The notes: generated by a model from the letters alone, not told the origin. DNA of 42,880 nucleotides from Streptomyces sp. I05A-00742 (GCF_013055795.1 NZ_JABETO010000026.1:45477-88356), one strand, 5' to 3'. Numbered from the stretch's first letter, positions 32,289 through 41,423 are shown. Made by a program: numbers and translations.

Positions 32289-33959
32289 GTGAGATGGGCA
32301 GTGGCTGACGCGGGGGACGAGGGCGTGCGGCTCCGCCCGGTCGACGCCGACGGGCGGGCGGCCGGGCCGGTCGTCGTGGAGCGGAGCCTGGCCGACGCCG
32401 TCCGGGCACGGCCGGAGGCGACGCGATGGGTGTGGCGGTCGACGGCGGAGGTGTACGGGCGGGCGGCGGCCGCCGGGGTGCGCGTGGAGCGCTGTTACGA
32501 CGTGGAGGCCGCCGAGGCGCTGATCACGGGGCACGAGGAGGGGCAGTCCGGCCAGCCGAAGTCGCTGGCCGCCGCGTGGGCGCGGCTGAAGGGACTGCCC
32601 GTCCCCGACGATCCGCCCGTCCGCGCGCCGGACGGCCAGCCGTCGCTGTTCGAGCCGGGCCCGGTCCCGCTGCCGCCCGGGACGGACCCGCTGGAGGCCC
32701 TGCTCGACGTGTACGCGGCTCAGCAGGCGCGCGTCGAGGACACGGAGCACCCCGGGCGGATGCGGCTGCTGACGGCCGCCGAGTCGGCGGGCACGCTGGT
32801 GGCCGCCGAACTGGCCAGGACCGGGGTGCCCTGGCGCGCCGATGTCCACCGGGAGCTGCTGACCGGGCTGCTGGGGGAGCGGTACCCGGGCGGACACGAG
32901 ACCCGGCGGCTCGCCGAGCTGGCGGACGAGGTGTCGCGGGCGTTCGGCGACGGCGTCCGCGTCCGGCCCGACCTGCCCGCCGACATCATCCGGGCGTTCG
33001 CCCGCGAGGGCATCACCCTGACGTCCACCCGTGCCTGGGAGCTGCGCGCCGTCGACCACCCGGCCGTCGCCCCGCTCCTGGAGTACAAGAAGCTGTACCG
33101 CCTGCACACGGCGCACGGCTGGTCCTGGCTCCAGACCTGGGTCCGCGACGGCCGGTTCCGCCCCGAGTACCTGCCGGGCGGCACGGTGACCGGCCGGTGG
33201 ACGACCAACGGGGGCGGCGCGCTGCAGATCCCCAAGGTGATCCGCCGGGCCGTGGTCGCCGACCCCGGCTGGCGGCTGGTGGTCGCCGACGCCGACCAGA
33301 TCGAGCCCAGGGCGCTGGCCGCCGTCGCCCGCGACCCCGGGCTGATGGAGGTCGCGGGCACCGGCCGCGACCTCTACGCCGACCTGGCCGAGCGGGCGTT
33401 CTCGGGCGACCGCGACCGGGCCAAGCTGGCGATGCTGGGCGCCATCTACGGACAGACCTCCGGGGACGGCCTCAAGCACCTGGCCGACCTGCGCCGGCGC
33501 TTCCCCCGGGCGGTGGCGTACGTCGACGACGCGGCCCGCGCGGGCGAGGACGGGCGGCTGGTGCGGACGTGGCTCGGGCGTACGTGCCCGCCCGCGTCGA
33601 CCGCCGTGCCCGACGAGGCGGGCCTGCCCCAGGACGAACCGGCCGGCTCCGGCGGCACGGCGGCTGCGCGGGCCCGGGGCCGGTTCACCCGGAACTTCGT
33701 CGTCCAGGGCAGCGCGGCCGACTGGGCCGTGATCGTGCTCGCCCTCGTCCGGCAGGCCGTCGCCGGCCTCCGCGCCGAACTGGTCTTCTTCCAGCACGAC
33801 GAGCTGATCGTGCACTGCCCGGAGGAGGAGGCCGCCGCGGTGGCGGACGTGATCCGGTGGGCCGGGGACGAGGCGGGGCGCATCGCGTTCGGCGCGACGC
33901 CGACGCGCTTCCCGTTCACCGTGGCCGTCGTCGAGTGCTACGCGGACGCCAAGGACTGA
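32289..33959 (+). CDS. Short DNA polymerase I-like (family A) protein
   Basis: A 556-residue family A polymerase lacking the 5' nuclease domain of PolA. Polymerase motifs are complete: motif A VVADADQIEPRALA (Asp334; DADQIEPR in place of the usual DYSQIELR), motif B RDRAKLAMLGAIYGQ (Lys379, Tyr387) and motif C QHDELIVH (His503-Asp504-Glu505). Such proteins are usually labelled bifunctional 3'-5' exonuclease/polymerase, but I see no DEDD exonuclease residues in the first 150 positions. A 30-residue Pro/Gly/Ala-rich insertion lies between motifs B and C. The start is GTG 32289, with no clear Shine-Dalgarno. It is divergent from polX, suggesting a shared repair role. Confidence 0.88.
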   Translation: MRWAVADAGDEGVRLRPVDADGRAAGPVVVERSLADAVRARPEATRWVWRSTAEVYGRAAAAGVRVERCYDVEAAEALITGHEEGQSGQPKSLAAAWARLKGLPVPDDPPVRAPDGQPSLFEPGPVPLPPGTDPLEALLDVYAAQQARVEDTEHPGRMRLLTAAESAGTLVAAELARTGVPWRADVHRELLTGLLGERYPGGHETRRLAELADEVSRAFGDGVRVRPDLPADIIRAFAREGITLTSTRAWELRAVDHPAVAPLLEYKKLYRLHTAHGWSWLQTWVRDGRFRPEYLPGGTVTGRWTTNGGGALQIPKVIRRAVVADPGWRLVVADADQIEPRALAAVARDPGLMEVAGTGRDLYADLAERAFSGDRDRAKLAMLGAIYGQTSGDGLKHLADLRRRFPRAVAYVDDAARAGEDGRLVRTWLGRTCPPASTAVPDEAGLPQDEPAGSGGTAAARARGRFTRNFVVQGSAADWAVIVLALVRQAVAGLRAELVFFQHDELIVHCPEEEAAAVADVIRWAGDEAGRIAFGATPTRFPFTVAVVECYADAKD

Positions 33960-33989
33960 TGCCGCAACGGCACGCTCGCGGGCGCCCGT

Positions 33990-34910
33990 TCACCGTCCCC
34001 GCCGGCGGTACTCGCGGACGAGCACGGCCAGGGCGCCCGGCAGGGGCGGGCGGACCGGACGCCGCAGCACCGCCGTTCCCGCGGCCAGGGCCGCGCCGGC
34101 GGTCAGGGTCTCCAGGGCGATGACGGCCCGGGTGAAGGCGCGGTGCCCGGGCGGGGCGAACGCCACCAGGCGCCGGGCCCCGAGCAGGTCGCGCCGGGCC
34201 TGCCCGAGCTGGTCGCGCAGCAGGGCCCGGAGGCCGGGGGCGCACCGGCCCCGCTCCAGTCCGGCCCGGGTGACGCCGTACCGCGCCAGCGTCTCCTCGG
34301 GCAGCCCCAGGCGGCCGTCCCTCAGGTCCTCGGCCAGGTCGTTGACGAAGTCGAGGCGCTGGCTGCCGTCGATGTACCTGCGGCAGACCTCGCGGGAGGC
34401 GTCCGCGTCGGCCTCCGGCGCGAGCAGCAGCCCGGCGATCATCATGAACGCCGGGAGCGCGTACGCGTCGACGTACTCCTGGTAGTCCGCCTCGGTGGCG
34501 AAGCCGGTGGTGTCGCGTTCGAGGGGCGCCCCGGCGAGGAAGTCCGTCACGTGGCCGCGGAGTTGGGGGTGCGCGGCGACGGAGTGCAGCAGCGGTCCGA
34601 GCACCGGGTGCCCGCTGTCCGTCCCGGCCAGCCCCGCCCGTACCTCCGCCTCCCACGCGGGCCAGGCCTCCCCGACGTCGGGCCCCCGGTCGAGGAGGCC
34701 GTCGGTGTGGTGCATGAACGCGGTGGCGGCGATGACGTGGGGGACGAGCGCCGGGGGCAGCAGCAGCCGGACCGCGAGGTAGGCGTGGCGGCGGTAGCCG
34801 GCGACCACGGCGCGCTGTCGGGTGTAGGCGTCGCGCAGCCGCGGGTCACGGATGCCCGCCGTCGTCAGTGCCCTGTCCCACGAGTGCCTGCCGGGGGCCC
34901 ACGAGTGCAT
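33990..34910 (-). CDS. Squalene/phytoene synthase family protein (orphan)
   Basis: A 306-residue SQS/PSY-type prenyl synthase. Both aspartate motifs are present, DGLLD (70-74, in FMHHTDGLLD) and DFVND (187-191, in SQRLDFVNDLAEDL), so metal-diphosphate binding is plausible. The family joins two prenyl diphosphates head-to-head. It stands alone: no desaturase, hopanoid gene or prenyltransferase is adjacent, so it is unlikely to be a standard crtB or hpnC/D locus. The nearest oxidase is the terpene-type P450 5.4 kb away. The 5' end contains a 17-bp direct repeat (34878-34894, 34899-34915) that encodes HSWAPGR/HSWDRA. Start ATG 34910; AGGAAG lies about 11 nt upstream. Confidence 0.82.
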   Translation of the reverse strand: MHSWAPGRHSWDRALTTAGIRDPRLRDAYTRQRAVVAGYRRHAYLAVRLLLPPALVPHVIAATAFMHHTDGLLDRGPDVGEAWPAWEAEVRAGLAGTDSGHPVLGPLLHSVAAHPQLRGHVTDFLAGAPLERDTTGFATEADYQEYVDAYALPAFMMIAGLLLAPEADADASREVCRRYIDGSQRLDFVNDLAEDLRDGRLGLPEETLARYGVTRAGLERGRCAPGLRALLRDQLGQARRDLLGARRLVAFAPPGHRAFTRAVIALETLTAGAALAAGTAVLRRPVRPPLPGALAVLVREYRRRGR

Positions 34911-34983
34911 GCCGGTGCGTCTTCCTGCGAGCGGTGATCAGCGGGCCGAGCCTACCGGGACCACCGGCCCGGTCCCGCCCGGG

Positions 34984-35420
34984 TCACCGGTAGCAGCTGA
35001 TCAGCCGGGCCAGGCGCCGGCCCGCCGTGTGCAGCGGCTCCTCGCCGCGCGACACCCGGGCGGCCGGTTCCGCGCCCTCCAGGGGGCTGACCACCGGGTG
35101 CGCGAGCTCGCGCGCGTCGTCCTCGGCGATGCCCGCCGCGGTGAGCCCGGCGTGGACGAGCTCGCGCCGGCGGGCGAAGGCCTCGGCCGCGGCCTGCTGG
35201 ATGTCGGGGGCGCGGCCCGCCGTGCCCAGGGCGGTGGCGGTGACCGGGCAGCCGCCGGCCCACTCGGAGGCACGGAGGATCCCGGCGAGGTTCCGGGTGC
35301 GGGCGGCGAGTGCGTCGCCGGGGTCCTCCTCGCTGTCCAGCGCCCCGCGCAGGATGCCGGCGAACTCCTGGTCGTCGTGGCGGATCGCCGCGACCGCCGA
35401 CCGCGCGGCCCGTCGGTGGC
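34984..35420 (-). pseudogene. TetR-family regulator, C-terminal fragment without DNA-binding domain
   Basis: The minus strand encodes the ligand-binding half of a LmrA/YxaF-type TetR regulator: LAGILRASEWAGGCPVTATALGT, IQQAAAEAFARRRELV, AGIAEDDARELAHPVVSPLEGAEPAARVSR and RRLARLISCYR before a TGA. No helix-turn-helix is encoded upstream in any frame; the frame instead runs into the CBS-BON gene, which occupies the strand from 35421. No in-frame ATG or plausible start with a ribosome binding site is visible. It is most simply a truncated gene after deletion of its 5' half. Confidence 0.7.
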
Positions 35421-36071
35421 TCAGTCCCGGACCCGGCCGCCGCTGTCGGCCCCCGCGGCCAGGTGGTGGTCGACGCTCACGACGCCGTCCACGCTGCGGC
35501 ACAGCCGCAGCAGCACCGGCACCACGTCCTCGTCCCGGACCGAACCGCTCAGCCGCACCTGGCCGTTGGTCACCTCGACGCCGATCGCCGACGGCGGCTC
35601 GTGCAGGGTCCGTACGAGGACGTCCTCGATGATCTCCTGCCGGATGGCACGGTCGTCGCGCAGGAAGACCCGCAGCAGGTCGCTGCGGCTCACCAGACCC
35701 ACCAGCCGGCCCGCCGCGTCCACCACGGGCAACCGCTTGACGTGCCGTTCCTCCATGGCCCTGGCCGCTTCGACGACGCTCCACTCCGGCCGGGCGCACA
35801 CCGCGGGACTGGTCATCAGCCCCTCGGCCGTCGTCGCCTCGTGCTTGGCGCGCGTCGCCGCGGGGAGGGACGGATCCACCCGGCGGGCCGCCTTCGCCAG
35901 CAGATCGGCCTCGGAGACCACCCCCACCGGACGGTCGTCCGCGTCCACCACCGGAACCGCCGTGATGTCGTGCTCGTGCAGCACGTGCACGATCTCCGTG
36001 AACAGCGTGCCGCGCTGCACCCTGACCACCGAGTGGGTCATCAGGTCGCCGACGGTTCTGTGCTGCACCAT
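35421..36071 (-). CDS. CBS-pair plus BON domain protein
   Basis: A 216-residue protein. Two CBS motifs form a Bateman pair: VGDLMTHSVVRVQRGTLFTEIVHVL with ITAVPVVDADDRPVGVVSEADLL, then GLMTSPAVCARPEWSVVEAARAM with VKRLPVVDAAGRLVGLVSRSDLL. The C-terminal 70 residues are a BON domain (IIEDVLVRTLHEPPSAIGVEVTNGQVRLSGSV). CBS pairs bind adenosine nucleotides; BON domains contact membranes or lipids. Proteins of this design are common in actinomycetes and often linked to stress, with unknown partners. ATG 36071 fits the first CBS start and has GGGA nearby; an open frame continues to 36176. It overlaps no gene but abuts the TetR fragment. Confidence 0.88.
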   Translation of the reverse strand: MVQHRTVGDLMTHSVVRVQRGTLFTEIVHVLHEHDITAVPVVDADDRPVGVVSEADLLAKAARRVDPSLPAATRAKHEATTAEGLMTSPAVCARPEWSVVEAARAMEERHVKRLPVVDAAGRLVGLVSRSDLLRVFLRDDRAIRQEIIEDVLVRTLHEPPSAIGVEVTNGQVRLSGSVRDEDVVPVLLRLCRSVDGVVSVDHHLAAGADSGGRVRD

Positions 36072-36254
36072 GTCCCAGTCCCTTCCCCGTACGCACCCGG
36101 CGGCCGGGCGCACGGCCACGTTGACCACCGGGAATGCCTCCAGCCTCGCACACGCGCCGGTGCACCGGAGCGGCACCTCCCGGGGTCACACCGCCGGGTG
36201 AGCGCGCGACGGACGATGACTCGCGCCGCCCGGCCGCCGTCTACGCTCCCGGGG

Positions 36255-36635
36255 ATGAGCGATCTCTACGAACTCCGGCTGGACTGGCACCTCCGCACCA
36301 CGCTCCCCGCCGCCCTCCTGGCCGAACTCCGCACCCATCTGGGCGCCGGTCCTGCCGAGGAGGACGACACGGAGCTCCTCCTGGACGGCTCCGGCCCCGC
36401 CCTGCGCATCGGAGGCGTGCTGAGCGGAGTCGTCGCCCCCATACCCGACGGGTGGGCGCTCGTCGCCCGCCAGGAGATCCACGCCGAGATGCTGGAGGAC
36501 CTGCGGGCGCTGCTGGACCGCCTCGCGCCCCACACGGCGGCACCGGGCGTCGTCGGCTCCCTCCGCTTCCACGAGCACGAGACGGGCGACGCGCTGGAGG
36601 TGCGCGACGGGACGGTGACGGGCATCGACCCCTGA
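36255..36635 (+). CDS. Small conserved-looking protein, function unknown
   Basis: A 126-residue acidic protein beginning MSDLYELRLDWHLR. It has no signal peptide, membrane segment or cysteine. The pattern of alternating strands and one helix (ELRLDWHL, ALLAELRTHLG, EDDTELLLDG, ALRIGGVLSG, WALVARQEIHAEMLEDLRALLDRLAP, VVGSLRFHEHETGDALEV) suggests a compact alpha/beta fold. I recognise no named family. The Shine-Dalgarno is weak (CGGGG). It converges with the TPR gene over a perfect hairpin. Confidence 0.7.
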   Translation: MSDLYELRLDWHLRTTLPAALLAELRTHLGAGPAEEDDTELLLDGSGPALRIGGVLSGVVAPIPDGWALVARQEIHAEMLEDLRALLDRLAPHTAAPGVVGSLRFHEHETGDALEVRDGTVTGIDP

Positions 36636-36639
36636 CACC

Positions 36640-36671
36640 CCGCGCGGGCGGGGGAGACCCCGCCCGCGCGG
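36640..36671. terminator. Bidirectional terminator
   Basis: A perfect 14-bp G/C stem (36640-36653 with 36658-36671) closed by a GAGA tetraloop, between the convergent small-protein and TPR genes. Confidence 0.85.
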
Positions 36672-36678
36672 TCAGGGA

Positions 36679-39615
36679 TCAATCGCCCTGCTGCGTCGCG
36701 TACTTGACGACGTTCTCCGCCTCGGCCCGCCGGGCCGGGGCCGCGCCCTCCGTCTCGTCCTCGCCGTACTCCGCCAGCACCGCGCCCGCCCGGGCCGCGG
36801 CCGCCGCGGCCCGCCCGAGGTCGACCTCCAGCCACGCGGCCATCAGCTCGGCGGCGGTCCGCTGGTCCCGCAGCGCGGGACCGCCGGCGGCGAGCACGCC
36901 GATCGCCCGCACGGCGTGCGCCAGCCCCTCCTCGTACGCCGCCCGGGCCGTGCCGTCGTCGTCCTCGTCACCGGGCACGCCCTCGCAGAAGCGGACGATC
37001 AGCTCGCCCGTCTGCCGGTACGTTCCCGCGAGTTCGCCGCGCAGCAGCTCCCGCTCGTCGTCGGCGGCCGCCTCCAGCGCGGCGGCGCCCTCGCGCTCGG
37101 CCAGGGCCATCAGCTCCCGGGCCGCGGTCAGGCTGTCGTCCTCCTCCTGCCGCGCGGCGAGCCAGGCGCGGGCGCGCAGCACACGGACGTACGCCTCCGG
37201 CCGGCCCAGACCGCGCCACAGCGCCTCGGCCCGCTCGTAGGCCCTGGCCGCCTCCTCGTCCCGGCCCGCCCGGTCCAGGCAGTCGGCGGCCATGTTGGCG
37301 AGGACGGCGTGGTCCTGCTGGTCCTCCCAGCCCTGGGCGACGGCGGCCGCCCGCAGGAACTGCCCGGCCGCCTCCCGGAAGTCGCGCAGCTCGACCAGGC
37401 ACTCGCCCAGCCACCAGCGTGCCTGGACGACCTGCCCCTCGCCGTGGACGCGTTCGAGGTCCGGCAGGACCGTCTCCAGGACGGCCGCGGCCTCCTCGGA
37501 ACGGCCGAGCCGGTGCAGCGCCCCGCCGAGGGTGAGGCGCGCCCACGCCCCCAGCGTGTCGCCCTCACCGGCCTGGTCGGCCCAGTGGGCCGCCTCCAGG
37601 GCGTGCTCCGCCGCCGGCTCGTGACGGCCGGTCGCGGTCAGGGCCTCCGACAGCAGCATGTGGAGCTGTGCGACATGCGCCTCCTCCAGGCTGTCGGCGC
37701 CGTGCTCCAGGGCGGACCGCGCCGCCTCGGCCGCCGTGCCCGGATCACCGCACGCCATCGCGGCCCGCGCCAGCCCGGACCGCGCCTCGGGCGCGTACCA
37801 GGCCAGGTCCGTCGCGTCCGTCACCTCCACCGCTCGGCCGAACAGCTCGGCCGCGCGGGCCGGATCGCCCGTTCCCAGGGCCAGTTCGCCTCGCAGGTGC
37901 AGGGCGTCGGCGAGGCGTCCGGACATCACCCGGCCCGCCGGCAGGTGCTCCTCGGCGAAGGCGATGGCCTCGTCCAGCGCGGCCTCCAGCGCGGCGAGGG
38001 ACTCCGCCTCCACGGGCCCCGACGACAGCTGGTGGTGGAAGACCCGGCACCGGTACAGCAGGACGGCGGCCACGATCCGCGGCGCGGCCCGGCCCTCGTC
38101 GTACAGCGCGCGCAGCAGGGCGCACTCGGCGTCGGCCGCGGCCCGCGCCTCCTCGGCGCGGCCGCCGAACGAGAGGGCGAGCGCGCCGCGTGCCCGCGCA
38201 CCGGCGGCGCGGTCCGGGAAGCCCGCCTCCTCGTAGAGTCCGGCGGCCTCCCGGAAGCGGGCGGCGGCCTCCTCGGGACCGTCCACCAGCCGCATCGCGT
38301 CGTGGTCGGCGAGTTCGGCGCGGGTGAGCGCGTCGAGCCCGTCCTCATGACCGCGGGCGGCACGGGAGGCCGCCTCCCATGCCGCGGTGGAGCCGGGTGC
38401 CGGTTCCTCCGTGAGCCGGCGGGCCGTGGCCAGCAGTTCCTGGAAGTCACCGACGGGCGGTGCCTCGGCCGACGGCGCCGGCGCGGGCCGGGGGGCCGTC
38501 GTGAGCCGTTCGGCGCGCACGCCCAGGGCCAGCCGCTCCGTCAGCGGCTCGGCGTCCATCCGTTCGAGGGCACGCGCGCTCGTGACGGTGCTGCCGTTGC
38601 GCCGGTCGAACCGGTGCGCGACGGCCAGCGCCTCCTCACGGGCGTACGCGTGGAGCTCCGCGGCCGTCCACTCCCGCCCGGCCGGACCGGGCACGCTCCG
38701 CCCGCCGAGCCCCAGTTCCGTCAGCCGCCGGGCGAGCAGCGCCACCGGCCCGAGGAATTCGAGCAGGGTGTCCGGATCGCCGGAGGGGGCGAAGTGGCCC
38801 GGGTGCTCGGCGAGGATCTCCAGGGCGCGGGCCTCGTTGCCCGTCAGCGCGCAGAACTCGATGTGGTCGCCGACCGTGGAGCGCATCGACTCCATGTCGC
38901 GGATCATGCGGTACCCGCGCAGGTGGTGCGCCCGCGCCTCGTCGGTACGGCCCAGCCGGACCAGGGGGAGCAGCGAGGCGGCCAGGACCACGTGCGGCTC
39001 GTGGGCGCATGTGTACTCGCCCGCCAGGACCGGCGCCCAGATCTTCAGCGCCTCCTCGGGGCGGCCGAGGCGGTCCAGCCAGGAGCCCTGGGTGTGCAGC
39101 TCGCAGGCGTGGCAGTCGCTCATCCGGTCCCGGTCGGCGGCGAGCCAGGCGGTGAAGGCCCGTTCGGCCCGCGCGGTGTCACCGGTGTCCCGGGCGATAC
39201 GGAACTCGCCCTGCCGCACGGCCCGTTCGCCGTGGCCCGCGAGCCGGTAGCGGTGCTCCATCTCCGCGTGCCACTTCTCCACCGAGGCGAGCGGGATGTC
39301 CGGCTGGTCGAGCATGCCGCTGGAGACCCACTTGAACATCCAGTGCAGCCGGTGCGCGGCGTACTCGTCGAAGTCCTCCGGCCGTTCGTCCCACATCCGC
39401 AGCACCCGGGCGAAGGGCACGAACATCTTCTGCGACTCGGAGCTGAAGTTGTAGGCGGACAGCAGGTTGAAGAGGGCGTCGATCAGCAGCCGGGCGTCGC
39501 CGCACGCCCCGGCCTCGTCCACGAGCCGCTCGGCGCCGGCGTTCCGCCCCGGGCCCTCGGGCTCGTTCATGTTCTCCTGGAGCGCCTGCCGGACGGCGGA
39601 GACGGACAGGCTCAT
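36679..39615 (-). CDS. Large TPR-repeat protein paired with HSP90
   Basis: A 978-residue, almost wholly helical protein built of degenerate tetratricopeptide repeats. Examples are RLGRPEEALKIWAPVLAGEY and RLGRTDEARAHHLRGYRMI in the first third, and DAPHLRGELALGTGDPARA-like, RLGRSEEAAAVLETVLPDLERV, LRDFREAAGQFLRAAAVA and RAGRDEEAARAYERAEALW in the last. A proline-rich linker (about 370-400) separates two superhelices. It has no signal, membrane or enzymatic domain. The start ATG 39615 overlaps the HSP90 stop as ATGA, so the two are translated together. TPR proteins are the classic co-chaperones of eukaryotic HSP90, so a partner or adaptor role is inferred. Confidence 0.85.
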   Translation of the reverse strand: MSLSVSAVRQALQENMNEPEGPGRNAGAERLVDEAGACGDARLLIDALFNLLSAYNFSSESQKMFVPFARVLRMWDERPEDFDEYAAHRLHWMFKWVSSGMLDQPDIPLASVEKWHAEMEHRYRLAGHGERAVRQGEFRIARDTGDTARAERAFTAWLAADRDRMSDCHACELHTQGSWLDRLGRPEEALKIWAPVLAGEYTCAHEPHVVLAASLLPLVRLGRTDEARAHHLRGYRMIRDMESMRSTVGDHIEFCALTGNEARALEILAEHPGHFAPSGDPDTLLEFLGPVALLARRLTELGLGGRSVPGPAGREWTAAELHAYAREEALAVAHRFDRRNGSTVTSARALERMDAEPLTERLALGVRAERLTTAPRPAPAPSAEAPPVGDFQELLATARRLTEEPAPGSTAAWEAASRAARGHEDGLDALTRAELADHDAMRLVDGPEEAAARFREAAGLYEEAGFPDRAAGARARGALALSFGGRAEEARAAADAECALLRALYDEGRAAPRIVAAVLLYRCRVFHHQLSSGPVEAESLAALEAALDEAIAFAEEHLPAGRVMSGRLADALHLRGELALGTGDPARAAELFGRAVEVTDATDLAWYAPEARSGLARAAMACGDPGTAAEAARSALEHGADSLEEAHVAQLHMLLSEALTATGRHEPAAEHALEAAHWADQAGEGDTLGAWARLTLGGALHRLGRSEEAAAVLETVLPDLERVHGEGQVVQARWWLGECLVELRDFREAAGQFLRAAAVAQGWEDQQDHAVLANMAADCLDRAGRDEEAARAYERAEALWRGLGRPEAYVRVLRARAWLAARQEEDDSLTAARELMALAEREGAAALEAAADDERELLRGELAGTYRQTGELIVRFCEGVPGDEDDDGTARAAYEEGLAHAVRAIGVLAAGGPALRDQRTAAELMAAWLEVDLGRAAAAAARAGAVLAEYGEDETEGAAPARRAEAENVVKYATQQGD

Positions 39616-41423
39616 CGGCCCTCCTCGGACGTGGTGGTGGGGTGGGCCGCCCATTCCAGGAGATTGAGGAAGGCACGGTTGAGCAGGGCCGAGTCCGCCG
39701 GCCGCAGCGGGCGCTGGGCCATCAGCAGGGCCTGGCCGTAGAGGGCCTCGGCGGCGGTGGCGGCCAGGTCACGGTCCTCGATGGCGCCTATGCGCCGCAC
39801 GAGGGGGCTCAGATGGTTGAGGACCAGCCGGGCGCGCGGGGTCTCGTCCCGCAGCGAGCCCAGGATCGACGACCACAGGTCGTCGGCCTTCTCCTCCTCC
39901 TCGGCGCGGGCCCGCTCGTGCCGGGCGGCACGGTCGTCCAGGTGCAGCGCGGGCACGGTGACGGGCAGGAAGGCCCGGACCGCCACATCGCAGTCGAGCG
40001 CGTCGAGACGGGCCCGGGCGGCCGCCAGGAAGTCGGCGAGCGCCAGCTCGTCGGCGGGCTCGACGTGGTCGAGGTGCGCGGTGACGGTCGCCGCGTCGAG
40101 CTCGGCGACGGACGTGCCCGGGCGCACCCGCGGCAGCATCTCCACGAGCTCGCCGTCGAAGGTGTAGCCGCCGTTGACCACGCCGATGCCCTGCGCCGCC
40201 GCGATCGGCGCCACCTGACGGAACTCCTCGACGCTGCGGGTGAAGTGGACCACCGGGTGCCGCTGGGCGAACTCCTCCAGGGACAGCTGACCGTCGCTGG
40301 TCTCGAACGGCAGCCACGGCAGCATCGTCCGCAGCATGTCCGCGTCGTGCCGGGCGAGGGACTTGACGCCGACGTGGTGGACGGACAGGAACTGCCGCAG
40401 CCGGTCCTGATCGCCCGCCGCGAGCTCGGAGAGCCAGTCGCGCACCCGGTTCCCGAGCGCCTCGCGGACCGCGGCGAGCCGGTCGTCGTCGTACAGGCTC
40501 TCGCGCGAGGCGGTGGGCCGCAGGCTGTCGGTGTCGACGACGCAGCGGACGAAGAACGCCCAGTCGGGCAGGAGTTCGTCCGCCCGGTCGGTGAGCAGCA
40601 TGCCCTTGAGGTGCACGCGGTGCCCACCGCGCTGGGCCGGGCTGACGGCCTGCGGCAGGACGTACGCCACACCGCGCACCCCGGCCACCGGCACATCGAG
40701 GTCGATGGTGTCCAGCGGCGAGAACCCGAACAGCTCGTGGCAGTGGCGGGCGAGCGCCACGCGCCGGGCCGCCGGGCTCGGGTGGGCGCGCTCCCACACG
40801 GCCGGCCGGTCGGTGACCTGGGTGTCGCCCACGCGCACGTCGTAGGGGAGGAGCGAGCCGAAGTCCTTGGCGAGCGCGAGCACCCGCTCCTCGGTGAGCC
40901 AGTCCCCGCTGCCCGGACGGGCGGTCAGGTACACGGTGGTGCCCGGCTCGGGACGCGCCTCGCCGGGCAGGGTGCGGACGGTGTACGAACCGTCGTCGCG
41001 GGCCGTCCACTCCACGGGCGACGCCCCCGGCGTCCGCGCGGAACGGCTGACGACCCGGATCTCCTCCGCCACGACGAAACAGGCGAGGAGCCCGATCCCG
41101 AACTGGCCGAGGAATTCCGAGCGCGCCGACTCCAGTCCGTCGCGCTTGGAGCTGCGGCCGATGGTGGCCAGCAGATTGTGGACATCGCTCTCGCTCAGGC
41201 CGATGCCACTGTCCTCGACGCGCAGCCGGCCGCCGTCGGCGTGGAGGCGCACGGTGGCGGGCGCCTCCGCCTCCTCCGCGCGGCGGGCGGTGATGGCGTC
41301 GACGGCGTTCTGCAGCAGTTCGCGCAGATAGACCTTCGGGCTGGAGTAGAGGTGGTGGGACAGCAGGTCCACCAGGCCGCGCAGGTCGACCTGGAAGGTG
41401 TGCGGTATCTGGTCGTCAGTCAT
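39612..41423 (-). CDS. HSP90-family ATPase (HtpG-like)
   Basis: A 603-residue chaperone of the HSP90 family. The GHKL ATP-binding site is intact: RELLQNAVDA with the catalytic Glu35 and Asn39, the DSGIG motif (71-75), and GQFGIGLL (106-113). The middle domain carries the conserved catalytic-loop Arg region (LRPTASRESLYDD). The C-terminal part is divergent from HtpG and ends SEEGR without an EEVD tail. The length is close to HtpG (about 630). It is probably ATP-driven and dimeric. It is coupled to a 978-residue TPR gene and follows a membrane-protein gene by 69 bp, an arrangement unlike the stand-alone htpG of most bacteria. Confidence 0.92.
   Translation of the reverse strand: MTDDQIPHTFQVDLRGLVDLLSHHLYSSPKVYLRELLQNAVDAITARRAEEAEAPATVRLHADGGRLRVEDSGIGLSESDVHNLLATIGRSSKRDGLESARSEFLGQFGIGLLACFVVAEEIRVVSRSARTPGASPVEWTARDDGSYTVRTLPGEARPEPGTTVYLTARPGSGDWLTEERVLALAKDFGSLLPYDVRVGDTQVTDRPAVWERAHPSPAARRVALARHCHELFGFSPLDTIDLDVPVAGVRGVAYVLPQAVSPAQRGGHRVHLKGMLLTDRADELLPDWAFFVRCVVDTDSLRPTASRESLYDDDRLAAVREALGNRVRDWLSELAAGDQDRLRQFLSVHHVGVKSLARHDADMLRTMLPWLPFETSDGQLSLEEFAQRHPVVHFTRSVEEFRQVAPIAAAQGIGVVNGGYTFDGELVEMLPRVRPGTSVAELDAATVTAHLDHVEPADELALADFLAAARARLDALDCDVAVRAFLPVTVPALHLDDRAARHERARAEEEEKADDLWSSILGSLRDETPRARLVLNHLSPLVRRIGAIEDRDLAATAAEALYGQALLMAQRPLRPADSALLNRAFLNLLEWAAHPTTTSEEGR

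Noticed and set aside
33990..34910. Assignment of the prenyl synthase as phytoene synthase crtB
   Set aside because: No desaturase, cyclase or GGPP synthase is adjacent, and the family alone does not separate phytoene, squalene and other products.
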